In this document: piece after piece, positions 1-10,701 of the stretch
How positions within the stretch are numbered: the first letter of the stretch is position 1
Layout: each line of letters begins with the position of its first letter
From: Rachicladosporium sp. CCFEE 5018
Lineage: Eukaryota; Ascomycota; Dothideomycetes; Cladosporiales; Cladosporiaceae
Reading direction: 5' to 3'
Assembly: GCA_002077045.2 (NCBI GenBank)
Contig: KZ111148.1
Location: 678,822-742,821 of the forward strand
DNA: 64,000 nucleotides
The notes under the pieces: generated by a model
Seen by the model: the letters and a program-made list of their open reading frames with translations, nothing else
Databases searched by the model: none
Told to the model about the DNA's origin: nothing
Position numbers and translations under genes: made by a program

Positions 1-27
1 AGCTTGACTGCTCACTGCATCACCAAC

Positions 28-1191
28 ATGCCACGGGAGCTAGTCCCGGAGAACAACATACCCGATCATAGACCAATTGAAGCGAACGACGAAGATAGTG
101 ATCAGCCTCAGCAGGAAGGCACTGACGGTCCAGAAGAATCATCAATGTCAGCCGAAGACGAGAACATTATGTTCAACAGACTGGCAAGGCGACGAGCCCC
201 ACGTTCAAAGCGCGATGACCTCCATCCTTACACGCAAACCCTCACAATAAGTGAAGTCGACAGCTGCAACATCATCGAAGAGGCAACATTTCCGCCACAG
301 GAGCGAGCGAGCAAAGAAAAGGTAAGCGGCCCCTATCTATTCCACCCGTGACTGTGAACCAGAAGGCGGCGGCGGCGGCGATGATGGCAATAGCAGCAGC
401 TTACACCACTCTCCGTGACATGTATGTGTTGGCCACCGCAACGTTTGCTCCAGCTTACAGCAGCACAATGGCACGTGGCAAATGACTGAAAGGTCATTAC
501 ACTCACTCTTGGCGTTTTAGCGGCATACAGATGCTGCATGAGCTGCAGCAGGGTACTCGCTCCGTGCCGCTCCAAACGCGCTGTTCCTGGCTCTGTGTGA
601 CCGCACGCGCCTGCCAGCTTATGCACACAGTTATTGCCGGAGCCGCACAATTTGGTAGACTGACAACGATACCGTTCACAGATCAAGTACCGAATAAGAG
701 TCTGCCCTGAGCTGACGCTCGGCATCTACACTTCGCACACTGGCTCCGATATCGCTACAGCTGATACCTCCGCTCCGGTGTACAGTGGCGCCCCAGAGCG
801 CAAGCAAGTACTGCTCGGGCACATCATCGCCACCAAGACAACTAATGCCGTCGTCACCGACGATGACATGGCAATACCTTCTCCTGACTCGCCTCCGGAT
901 GCCACGCCTGGCCACAAAGAGCTTGGCCGCACCGTGTGCATCCACTCACTCGCTGTTCTGCCAAAGTTCCAGGGTCAGGGACTCGGCAAGACGCTAATCA
1001 AAGCCTTCGTTGCACGTCTGCAGGTCCAAGACGTTGCAGAGAGGGTGGCGTTGATCGCGCACGAGCATCTGGTACCGTATTACACGGCCCTAGGTTTCGA
1101 GAGTCAGGGCCCGAGTAAGGCGCAGTTCGGCGGAGGCGGGTGGATCGATATGGTGCAGCAGATCAGCGCGCCTGGGATTGGCGATGATTGA
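28..1191 (+). CDS. GNAT-family N-acetyltransferase (AANAT/polyamine-acetyltransferase-like)
   Basis: Two exons, 28..321 and 682..1191, joined in phase 0 across a 360-nt intron (GTAAGC donor, CACAG acceptor), give about 267 aa. The N-terminal ~60 residues are acidic and disordered. The GNAT fold begins near YTQTLTISEVDSC, followed by FPPQERASKEK, which reads straight into exon 2 (IKYRIRVCPEL). The acetyl-CoA loop is QGQGLG in the segment SLAVLPKFQGQGLGK, and the late-strand motif is YYTALGFE. This layout matches fungal serotonin/polyamine N-acetyltransferase-like proteins, which move acetyl from acetyl-CoA to an amine; the substrate cannot be read here. The ATG at 28 is the first in frame, but the frame is open to the window edge, so the start may lie upstream. 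The intron is long for this locus. It lies tail-to-tail with the TGT gene, 64 bp apart. Confidence 0.85.
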
Positions 1192-1255
1192 TATCTTCTC
1201 CCTGATCGAAGCCTTTGGCAGTGGCAGGGATCCGCGCATTTGGCCGGATCCTCCA

Positions 1256-2808
1256 TCAATCTTGCATCAGATCGACCCCAACTTCTTTCAGCGCACCAAT
1301 CGCCCAATCTGGATACTTCGACTTCTCCCCAGCATACAGCTTTCGGAAGTATGCCTTCAGGAACTCTGGATAGCGGTCTTCCAGTATCGCCTGCCTGATC
1401 CTCTTCATCAAACCGAGCTGATAGAACACATTATGCATGCTCAGCAAATGCGCTCCCACCGTCTCCTTCGCGGCAGTATGATACACAAACGCCCTCGTCA
1501 CTCCGAGCCCGCCACTTTCCCTAGGCGAACAAATCTTGCACTCACACCCCTCTTCAACAGGCCGGAAGTCTTCAGCGAAGCTGGCATGTCGTAGATTCAA
1601 GACGCCAAAGTCCGTCACAGCATTGCCGAAGCGCGCTGTACGGGTCGGCCAGACACAGTCGAACATGTCCGCTCCCAATGCCACGCTCACAACAAGATCT
1701 TCCGGATACCCAACACCCATCACATACCTCGGCTTTCCCGCTGGCAGCATATCAGTACACGCTGACACGACCTTACAATAAGCATCCTTCGCTTCTCCGC
1801 CACTCAGCCCCCCGATAGCGATTCCTGGTGTGTCTCTCGCTACCATGTCTATACAACATTGCTTGCGCAGCTCTAGATCCAGTCCGCCTTGGATGATGCA
1901 GAAAAGGTTCTGTGAGTCTGGCTTCTTGTGTGCGGCTATGCAGCGGTCTAGCCATCTGACTGATCGGTCCGTGGCTTCCTTGATTCGGGCATGGTCGGGA
2001 GAGGTCGTGGCTATCACGTCGTCTAGTTGCATGATGATGTCGGAGCCTATGGAGTTTTGGAGGGAGATGGAGTGCTCTGGGGTCAGTAGCCTAGAATAGG
2101 ATAGGATCAGGGGAACTGTGACAGGCCTGTGAATTGGGTAGGAGCGCGTACATTGGGCTTTTGTCATGCGGCGAGAGGAACTCGACACCTGCTTCTGTCA
2201 CGGTGGCTAGGTGGAGTAGTGACACCATCTGGAAGCTAGACGTGCTCCTTGTCAGCCCTATATCCTCTTGTTCGAGCAGATCAGACCCTGCTTACCCTCC
2301 GCTATCTGGATCGTCGTCAGTCCACTGTGTCAGAACTTCGTGGTCACTCAATCGTCTCACCCGTAAGAATGTTACCCTTCCATCCCTGCAACTTGTGCGC
2401 GCCACCCACGGCATCGAGGACCTTTTGCCCTGGCTTCAGGCCTCTGAACGCAACCGATTAGTTATTCATTTCGTTGATTCGATCTCGAGTGCTCTGTAAC
2501 GCAGGCGACGTGTCGCGAAGTCCCGTAGTGATGTAGAAAAAAAGTACGACGCGTACGAAGGTTTATCAGACAGTCGAGCTTTAAACGTACAAATGATACG
2601 TATTGTTCAAACACAGCCCACAGCCCGTGTCCTCTAGTTGCTTGGGCGTGAGACCCTTTAGCGAGGCTTGTGTGGCTACGGGCATGAAGATCGGGAGTTT
2701 GACATCGCCGTGAGGGAGCGTGAGAAGAGAGGCGCGTGCTTTGGTCGTCTGTTGGATGGTCAGTGGATTTAACGGTATTTTTGGATTGATGGCGGTAGTA
2801 CGGAGCAT
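1256..2808 (-). CDS. Queuine tRNA-ribosyltransferase catalytic subunit (TGT/QTRT1)
   Basis: It exchanges guanine-34 of GUN-anticodon tRNAs for queuine, normally as a heterodimer with QTRT2. Five exons on the minus strand: 2591..2808, 2361..2443, 2296..2305, 2152..2235 and 1256..2090; the sum is 1230 nt, or 409 aa, the usual family length. Seen directly: FMPVATQASLKGLTP, LNNTYHL, the catalytic DSGGFQM (residues 101-107), the second active-site Asp in FDCVWPTRTARFG, the GGLSGGE loop, and the zinc site CECKIC with a downstream His in HLLSMHNVFY. All intron borders are GT-AG. The third exon is only 10 nt and supplies most of the DSGG codons; dropping it loses the motif. The ATG at 2808 gives the standard start. 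Fungi do not make queuine, so the substrate would be salvaged (family knowledge). Confidence 0.95.
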
Positions 2809-3485
2809 TTCGCCAGGAGCGTGAAGGTCAAAGCTGAGGGCTTTGGCGGCATAGAGTCGGCAGGCAGGGCGGCGGGCATCGCGTTGGGTTAGGAGGGTGG
2901 ATGCATCGAAAGTTGAACGGGTATGTCTTGCGATGGATCGTAAAGGAAGTGATGGAGTTCGTGGCTTCTATTTCACGCGAATTCAACAATACTGGGATCG
3001 CGAAATACACCGAATGGCAAGAACATGGCGTACACCCTTCCTCAGACAATCACTAGGATGATCGCCCGCGTTGTGATACTTTATCTTTATTTTTACGGCA
3101 ATACTGTCGCCGGGTGTGCAGCATGGCACCACGCGCTGATGCAAAGTCAGGACGAGAGAAATTTGGCAGCTCAAGCATTGCCATCAATATGCACTAGCAA
3201 AGCAAAGGTATCTATGGTCTAATCTAGGTATACTCGCATGTGTCATAATCATTTGAAGTGTGGCATGCTCGTGGAGGACTACTCTCATTCCGCCCACCGC
3301 CTCCCAATGGTCACCTCTCACTCCAATGGCTGTCTTCCAATCTGCCTGTGCTACCACCGCCCACCAGGCCTGTCTCAGGAGAGTCACACCTGACACTAAG
3401 GACTGTGGTCAGCATTTGTAGACAGTACCATCGCCACAGATCAAGAGAATTCGCCTCAGTCCTGCCGCTAGCCTCGTCCACCCAC
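2809..3485. other. Intergenic, no supported gene
   Basis: This is the 5' side of the TGT gene and the 3' side of the next minus-strand gene. Only short overlapping ORFs are present, and none has a recognisable motif or a convincing splice partner. Confidence 0.5.
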
Positions 3486-4669
3486 TCAGTCATCATTCAC
3501 AAATAGGCTCCTCTCCGCCGCCGGCTTACGACCCCTCTTCTTGGGTGGAGCCCTCCTGACGATGTCCCTCAGATCGCGGTAGAACGTGCAATAGCGACGA
3601 ATCTTCCAGATGCTATTGGTCTTTGCCAGATTGTCGGCGATGCAGGGTCCAACCAGGCTGCGGGTGTGCTTGCCCTTGTCAAAGTCTTCGCTGCCGACCT
3701 TCTGGGTTCTCTCGTTGAGTATGGTCACAATCCACTTCTTGGCTCCGGCTTGCCAGTGAACACCTACGATGTGGGATTTCCTGGGAAAACAATCAGTATC
3801 TCTTTCGGGATGGGACGTGCGAAACGGGTCCAGCCAGCTCACTTCCCGAGATGATCCTTCTTGATCTTTTCGCAGTAGTTGGTCTCACTAAGCGACAGGT
3901 CGTTGACCCCATACTGACGAGCGGGAGGCGAGCGCTTCCCCTGAAGCGCGGCGATGATGAAGTTGAGAGTGTCGCAAGGACTGTCGGCCAGCTTGGCGGG
4001 ATCGTAGCGCCTAACAGCGTCGTCAAGCTGAGCAGCATGAATTGGCCTGATAGGCCACGCTGGCTGTCCGTACAGTCCAGTCCAATCCTCCACCTCATAA
4101 ATCTGCATATCATAGAGAAATTCTAGTACCTTCTCGGCAGCGCACTCAATTATCTCTGGATCTTCGTCGAACATTTGAATGTGGTTGCGGGGGAGAGGAG
4201 CCTTCCTATCGGGCTTGAAAGCACCAGGCTCGCAGTGATGACGCTCCCGGGTCGTGTAGAGAAGGAGGTGCAGGACGTCCATGTAACGTTTCGCGACGAC
4301 ACGCTCCATCCCAGACGATATCCAGACAGGGGTTTCGCCGCGGTCGCGATTCTTGCTCTTAAAGTTCTTGATGTTCTTCCACACCGCAGCTTTGTCATCC
4401 TCATAGTTGGTGGTCGCTACTCGAGTCGTTCTGGTACGATCTGCGACGGTCACCTGCACGATCGCGGCTACTGCTACCTCATCGACGTCGCAGAATTGAG
4501 GGAGCAACGAGCTCTAGATGAGCCCGACAAGCTCTTTGAAGATCTCAGTCGGGTCTGCGCGCTGCGAAGGATGCTGGATGTATTCGGCACTGCTGTTCAC
4601 CAACTTCTTGTCGAAGTTGTAGGACGAGAGCAGTGCCATGCCATTGTGAATGTCTCGAGCATTTGCCAT
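3486..4669 (-). pseudogene. Unknown fungal protein, frame interrupted by one TAG
   Basis: Two exons, 3843..4669 and 3486..3780, joined at a 62-nt GTGAGC...CCCAG intron, would encode 373 residues from the ATG at 4669 (good context, ACC-ATG-G). One in-frame TAG at 4516..4514 splits the reading after residue 51. Upstream and downstream parts are in the same frame, and no GT-AG pair of usable length removes the stop. The 5' part has FDKKLVNSSAEYI. The middle is rich in acidic and Trp/Tyr residues (YEVEDWTGLYGQPAWPI). The 3' exon has GVHWQAGAKKWIVTI, faintly like an AP2-type DNA-binding strand, then a basic tail (PPKKRGRKP) that could be a nuclear localisation signal. I do not recognise the family. 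It may be a pseudogene, a base error, or a gene starting after the stop. Confidence 0.5.
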
Positions 4670-5469
4670 GGTCGGTCGTTGGTACCGGGATCTGCGGTTT
4701 GGTAGCTCCCAGTTGGTCGGGGGATGTCGACGTGCGTGGTAAAGGCTGTTGTAGGTAGGAGAGTGTGTAATAGTAAGGTACTGAGCTGATATGTTGTCAG
4801 GTATGCCACGCACGAGCAACCTGTGGCCTGGTGCTGGTCGTCTCGTGACTGCACGGGTATTCCACAATGATGGACACTCGCCATCTGATAAAGCTCAAGT
4901 GAGTGAGGCCATTCTCGCGCACTGAGTGATGGCTGCGTGGTGATCTGCCCTATGATACTCACCAAGGACGAGTGAGCCTGACAATCTCATGTACTGGCGC
5001 CTCCACCCACTGCATTGTCAATCGAACTGTGACCGTCCCGGACCAAGTAAGGGCTTGCCAATGCTCGAGCTGACTGTATTAGCTACGAGTGGTGGACAAG
5101 TGGTGGACAAGTGCAAGAAAAGTCGAGGTCCAGCATGCGATGCAGCGATACTTCAGATTGCTTGTCATTTGGCATACATTGCATGAGACCTGGCACTCGG
5201 ACTCGTCAAACCCACTTGCCTCCAGACCTGTGGACGCTGGTGTGCTTCCATGAATTCAGTCACCCCTGCAAGTCTTGCATTCACTACCAGCGAGAGCACA
5301 GGGCAATGCATTTTGTCCAGCAAAGCACTAGCTTCATCTCTATGCTTCCAGTAGCGTGTCGACAAGTCCAAAGAGCAATCCGATGCTATAAGTGCGCCGC
5401 CTATATGAAAAGACACTCTCTACTTCATCAAGGGACAGAATTTTCACTGTCATCAAGCACTAACAACAT
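4670..5469. other. Intergenic between divergent genes
   Basis: About 0.8 kb separates the start of the minus-strand unknown gene from the start of the SET gene, so it probably holds both promoters. Small ORFs on both strands show no family motif. Confidence 0.5.
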
Positions 5470-6647
5470 ATGACAACTGTACAGCTCGCACCAATCGACA
5501 TCGGTGAGTTGGCGCAGTTCCACGTCCTCGCACTTGGCTGACATCTTTCCAGGCATCCAGAGTCCATGCTTCGAAGGTCGTCCAGCCGGCGGAAGAGGCA
5601 TCGGCGTCTTCGCCAAGCGCGACATCCCTCCAGCAACACTGCTCTTCACAGATAGACCGTTGCTGACCGTCTTCGGCTCGAACGCTGGCCAGGAGGACAA
5701 ATTGATTGCCCAGTACCAGCGCCTCTCGGCCCGTGACAAGCGCAAGTTCGACAGCCTGCGTACGGCGTTCGATCATCCTGACCGTATAAACCCACCAAGG
5801 CGTCCTTTTATCCTAGATGCGGACAAGCGATGGCGGTTCGAATTCTGCGCCAGGGTCAATGTCAATTTGCATCTAATTATCCCCAAAGGAGAACACGGTG
5901 TGTTCAAGATCCTCAGTATGTTCAATCATTCGTGCAATGCCAATGTGGGTCTTCTCCGTCGGCTCCATGATTAGTCCAGAACACTGACACATCTTACAGA
6001 TCCACTTCGTATGGAGCCGCGATGGAATTTGTCGTGGTTACAACTTGGGCAAGATCCTGGAAGACCACGACCTCACATTCACGTACCATGGCGAAGCACC
6101 GTACCTTGTGACATCGCAGCGCCAGCCCTTGCTAATGAACAGATTCATCTGCACCTGCCCGACCTGCTCTCTACCAGCCCGCGAGCGCCTCGCAAGCGAC
6201 TGTCGCCGCTTTCTCATCTCCAGGATGCTGATTTTGCTGTCGAAAGGAGAGGCAACGATCCGTCTCAGCAACGCCGCAGAGACGATTTTGGACAATCGTC
6301 AGGCAGTGGCTGCTGGCAAGTATCTCCGGCACATAAGTCACGAAGTCTCGGGCGCCTTCTTCTGGCTGTCGCTAGCTTGCTTGGGTGAGGCTGAAGGCCT
6401 GCAACCATTCGACATTTGCAAGTGGGCTGCACATGGATACATCTCCGCCGCTGATTGCGCTCTTAGACATATCGATGCAACCAGCAGTCTGCGCGCGAAG
6501 GACAAGACGCTCGCTGAGCAGTGGTCGGTGCGAGCACGCGTGCTGTTGGAGCGTGTGCGGCCCGGTCTGAATGCTGGGTGGCTCCAGGTGTTGGGAAGAC
6601 AAAGGACTGTGCCTGATGCTGTTATTGTTGATCCGGTCATGGACTGA
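5470..6647 (+). CDS. SET-domain protein (SMYD/SET5-like lysine methyltransferase)
   Basis: Three exons, 5470..5503, 5553..5944 and 6000..6647, give 357 aa. The introns are 49 and 55 nt with GTGAGT/CCAG and GTGGGT/ACAG borders. The SET core is visible: N-terminal GRGIGVFAKRDIPP, the S-adenosylmethionine/lysine pocket FNHSCNAN (split by intron 2), and the later strand DLTFTYHG. A post-SET-like zinc motif CTCPTC follows in NRFICTCPTCSLP. No MYND finger interrupts the SET domain, so it is closer to fungal SET5-like or generic SET proteins than to true SMYDs. It should methylate lysine on histones or another protein; the target is unknown. The short first exon (11 codons) is supported by the exact phase match and a clean ATG. 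Confidence 0.88.
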
Positions 6648-6950
6648 GATAGAGAGCTTGAGTAATGCAAGAGCTCGTTCGTCGATGGCGAGCTAATCAT
6701 GGCAGATGACGTTGAAATAGCCTACTCTGGACGTCAGCTGTCATCGAACGGTCGTAACTCCCCTGTCGCGCGTAGACCCTCCCACATATGGTTTCCGCAA
6801 GTATCGATGAAAACGTGACGGAGCCAGCATCATGTCTGGCTTGTTGCTGCTATTGCGGGATATGTATGGTCCTGTACTGTATACCAATATCACCCTTCTA
6901 GATCCAAAGTGATTACAATGCTCAACGCCCGCCTCGCCGTGTTGCTGAGG
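6648..6950. other. Short convergent intergenic region
   Basis: It lies between the 3' ends of the SET gene and the R3H gene. I see no gene here; it should hold both 3' UTRs. Confidence 0.5.
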
Positions 6951-7990
6951 TTATACAGTCAACCAAAGTGGTCGCGGCATCTCTATTTGTGACAAGCTAG
7001 GCCGCTTGGTCATGGGATCAGTCCTTAGCCCAACGTACGCAGCGCGTTCCGCGGGATCTCCGGTTGTGACAGACCACGTCTTGAGTCCATAGTACGAGGC
7101 AATAGCATGTACGAGGTACCGTCTGTATAGTGTTAGCACAGTCGCACAGTCCTCGTCAACCGAACATACCCAAAGCTCGCTCCATGATCATCGACCAAGC
7201 TCCGAAACACCACCATATCCTTCTCTAGGCCTGCTTCTTCCCTCTCTCTCTTCTGCTCATCGCTCATAGTACCATTGCGGCCAACGAATACGATCTCCTC
7301 GTCTTCACTGTCGCTTTCGATGACTCCTTCATCCTCAAGCTGCTTCTGCTTTGCCTCCCACTGTGCCACGAACCCGCGCACTTCGGTCTCCAAATCCTGC
7401 AGCAATCCCTTCGCACCTCTAGCCCTCTTCAGCTTCGCGCGTAGATCTTGCGTGACCTTCAATGCAGCCGCGTCTTCGGGCGTAGCAGGTGCCGCTTTCT
7501 TGGCTTCCGCCACTTTCCGCGCAGCAGACGTGCGCGCATACTCCGCATCCCACAGCGGTGCAAGAAAATACGGTACTGAGTGCCGTGGGTAAGTGGGATG
7601 CACCTCCCAATCGCTCGGCAGCGGTGGCTGCGCGTAAGGATTGCTCAGCAGACGATCGTTCTCCCACCGTTGCCGACGCCGACTGCCCTCCTTGCCCTTC
7701 AGCAGTGCTTCCCGACGGTTCTGCGAGTCCCGACGAATGATAGACCGTCGCTTGTAGACTGTATGCACAGCTTCCGAGCGCGAACGTGAAGGTCGGGGCT
7801 CATCTTCATCAATAGCCGAAGCATCGAGGGGAATGTCAATGGTCACTGCAGTACCGCGCGGAGGCGGGGGGGAGCTAATGGAAGCTGCGCTGAGGATGTC
7901 GGCGACATTGGACACGGTCCAGGCTTCGACGCGTTCCATGGGGGAGGCTGAGGGGAGAGTGGCGATGGCGGGCTTGAGAGGGGTCGACAT
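6951..7990 (-). CDS. R3H-associated domain and R3H-domain protein
   Basis: Exons 7170..7990 and 6951..7122, joined across a 47-nt intron (GTATGT...ACAG, phase 2), give 330 aa. The N-terminal half carries the R3H-associated region: KRRSIIRRDSQNRREALL, RRRQRWENDRLL, then PLPSDWEVHPTYPRHSVPYFLAPLWD. A basic/acidic coiled stretch follows. The C-terminal R3H domain contains the diagnostic core RYLVHAIASYYGLKTWS, built across the splice, which confirms the intron. R3H domains bind single-stranded nucleic acid; the cellular role of this fungal family is not established. The ATG at 7990 begins MSTPLKP; an upstream in-frame GTG at 8137 is not needed. It is read toward the SET gene, tail-to-tail. Confidence 0.88.
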
Positions 7991-9599
7991 GATTGCGGGT
8001 GGAAGATCGATGGCGCGAGAGGAACAAAGAATCGAACAAACAGCTGTCAAGGCCCTATTACCTACGAAACACACTGAAGAGGAAATGGAAGAGCGCGTCT
8101 CAAGACGCACAGGTGATGATATCGGCAGTGCCTCCACGATAGCCAGGAGTCAGATCGCAGATTAGCCAATCGGAAGGGGTTTGGCGTCCCGTGGCTTCAC
8201 GAGAGTCACCATATTGCTACAGTCACCATCACCCGTAATTCTTCAGCCTGTCCCATGAACCGCGCATGAGTACTGTAGCATCCTGCCTGAATACCTCATG
8301 ACTGCCGTGCAGAATTCTTCTGCCACGCCATGTGACGCGCGAACGATCGTGGAAGAGTCATAGTGAGTGACGCCCAGACGTACTCGAGGCGCTCTGATCA
8401 CCAAACCCACGAGCAATTGGCACTACAACATCATCTTGATGCCGTGCCAGCTGTCGAGCCCTGTCGCACTTGCTCTGGGGCGCCTAGCTAGGCCATCACC
8501 TGGGCATTAGCTGCACACTACACGGAATGCATGATTTGCGCTGCTCGGCAATGCCTTGTTCAAGTCGCCATGGTACCTACTTCCAACAGCCCTGGAAGGC
8601 AGCGCGGTCTTTGACGAGACGCAATGTGTGCACGGAGACATCGCTTCGGGAACCCATGCGCCAAGCTTCGACAGTCGCAACATAATGTAGACTGTCGAAA
8701 TGCAGGAGATACTGCTGATTATCAGGCTCACCGAGGTGTTCATGTATGATTACCGATCAAATCTTGGAGCAATCACATCATCTTCAGCTGCTCTATAAAC
8801 CTCGTGTTCGAAATCTCATTCTCAAATATTTAGCATCTCGTCTTGCACGCCTCCCGCCTTCTGCTCCAAGTACCACTGATTATGATGGAGGGCAATTGCT
8901 CATCAATGCGTCAGCTACCGACCTCCTTCAGCTCGCCGATGCATCAACTCGATCAGCGAGAAGCCTCATCGTCCCACTGGTCCGGTCGTTACCGGAGCAA
9001 TCGCTGGGACATGTGGAATCGGCCACAGCACTACTGGAACGACAGCTCATCACCTGTCCCCGCGGACCGGATCCAAGCGGTTTGTCGACGCGTCCTCTGT
9101 TCCGCCAAGTCGAGGCTCGGATGTTCTCGAGTCCGGTGCACGACCATGTGCGACATCGAAATCACCGCTTGCGTCACGAATCGACGTTCACGTGCGGAAC
9201 GCATGGCCTCCAACCAATTGCCGCGCCCGTCCTGACCTCATTGAGGCGTTGCGCCGTGTCGGCAGGTCACCGACAAGCAAGCTAAGCTCCACAATTTGAC
9301 CGCCACGGTGAGCCTAGCCGGTCTGGGCAGGTGTTTGGTTCATCTCACGGCAGCTTCTCCAGAAAATCCTCCACACGCAATTAAGCGATCCCTGCACTTC
9401 GCTTGCCGCTGTTGCAGTATGTGGAGAGCGAATGGGAGTGAATTGCATGGGGAAATCATGGGGCAGAACCGAGGTCATGACGAAAGGGTGCGGTATATAC
9501 TGGACGGTCGCTGCCAGTTTGCCGTGCCGCCTTTCGTACACCATCGACCTCGATACTGTTTAACAAATCACCAGTGTTTTTCGACCAGCAGCAGCAAGA
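7991..9599. other. Long intergenic region, no supported gene
   Basis: It lies between the divergent R3H gene and the YaaH-type transporter. It contains a 179-codon ORF at 8746..9285 starting with ATG, with no known motif and an overlapping alternative frame, so I do not call it. The right end is the transporter promoter. Confidence 0.45.
9494..9499 (+). promoter_or_regulatory. TATA-like element upstream of the acetate-transporter gene
   Basis: TATATA lies about 100 bp before the ATG at 9600, a common distance in filamentous fungi. This rests on position and sequence only. Confidence 0.35.
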
Positions 9600-10594
9600 A
9601 TGGCGGACAAATTCGATATGGCAGACCTGGAGAGCGGACGTCACGTCCAGGATACGACTTCGCCCATGTCGAGGCAAATGACCGCCATGACTCTCACGAA
9701 CGAGCAGTATGAGCGTCTATTCTTTCAGCCTTCGGCACCGAAACGAGGAGACGCTTCGAAGCGGTTTGGTGAGCATTAGATGAACGATACCTACGTTGGG
9801 AACGCGAGACTAACGTAGCATCAGCCAATCCCAGTTTGCTCGGACTACTAGGCTTCCTGATCCCGTACACATCAACGATTCTTACCCTCTGTCAATTCCA
9901 GGGCGCTGTACCCCCTACCACGCTTGTTGGCTTAACGGGAGATTATTACTTCCTCGGGGGCATAGCCATGGTCATCGCAGGCCTCGGAGAATTCGTTTTG
10001 GGCAACAGTAAGACTTTTTCGGGCAAGAACATAAGCAGTCACTGACTCCACTCCAGCCTTCCCTTTCGCAGTCTTCATCATCTACGGTGCCCACTGGTGC
10101 TCGCTCGGCTACACCCAAGATCCCATCCATAACACGCTCGAGCCCTTTGGCGGCGCCAGCGCCGCGCTGGGTGCAGAATACCAGTCCTCGCAATGCTTCC
10201 ACAACATCACGATGTAAGACACATCCCAATGACCATCAATGAGCCCAATACTGACAACCTCAACAGGGCGCTCGTCTCCTTCGTCTTCCTCATCGGCACC
10301 CTCCGCGTCAACGTCCCCTTCGTCCTCACCTTCGTCGGACTCGTCGGCCTCTTCAGTTTCATCGCCGCCGCAGACGCCTTTGTGCCGCACATCAAGACGG
10401 CCGCGGACGAGGTCCATCTATTTACGCTACTCAAAGCGGCTGGAGGATTCGGCTTCTTGGGCTTGATCTGTGGCTGGTACTTGGCGATCATCGAGATCTG
10501 CGAGACTGTCCAATTGCCATGCCCGTTGCCCGTGTTCGATTTGTCGAGCAAGGTGTTCCCGCCGAAGAAGAAGGAGATCTCGAAAGAGACGTAA
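9600..10594 (+). CDS. GPR1/FUN34/YaaH-family acetate transporter
   Basis: Four exons, 9600..9768, 9825..10007, 10057..10213 and 10267..10594, sum to 837 nt (278 aa). All three introns are 49-56 nt with GT-AG ends. The hydrophilic N-terminus (about 55 aa) is followed by the family signature in degenerate form, ANPSLLGLLGFLIP, near the first membrane helix. About six hydrophobic helices follow, with GGIAMVIAGLGEFVLGN at the usual helix 2-3 position and FAVFIIYGAHW after it. The charged C-terminus ends PPKKKEISKET. The family moves acetate or ammonium across the plasma membrane with protons (Ady2/AcpA in fungi). The signature differs from the usual NPAPLGL, so substrate range is uncertain. Confidence 0.9.
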
Positions 10595-10701
10595 GGGGCA
10601 GGATGGAATGCTCGATAAGCTATACAGTGATCATAGCAAGGGTATATGCAGTTGCCTAGAAACACTATGAGCCTTGTTCAGGTCTAGTCCAGCCTCACGA
10701 A

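Noticed and set aside
363..380. Short GGC-repeat tract
   Set aside because: Only about five units inside the GNAT intron, too short to be notable.
8746..9285. 179-codon plus-strand ORF with ATG
   Set aside because: No motif, overlaps another ORF of 130 codons on the same strand, no splice partners.
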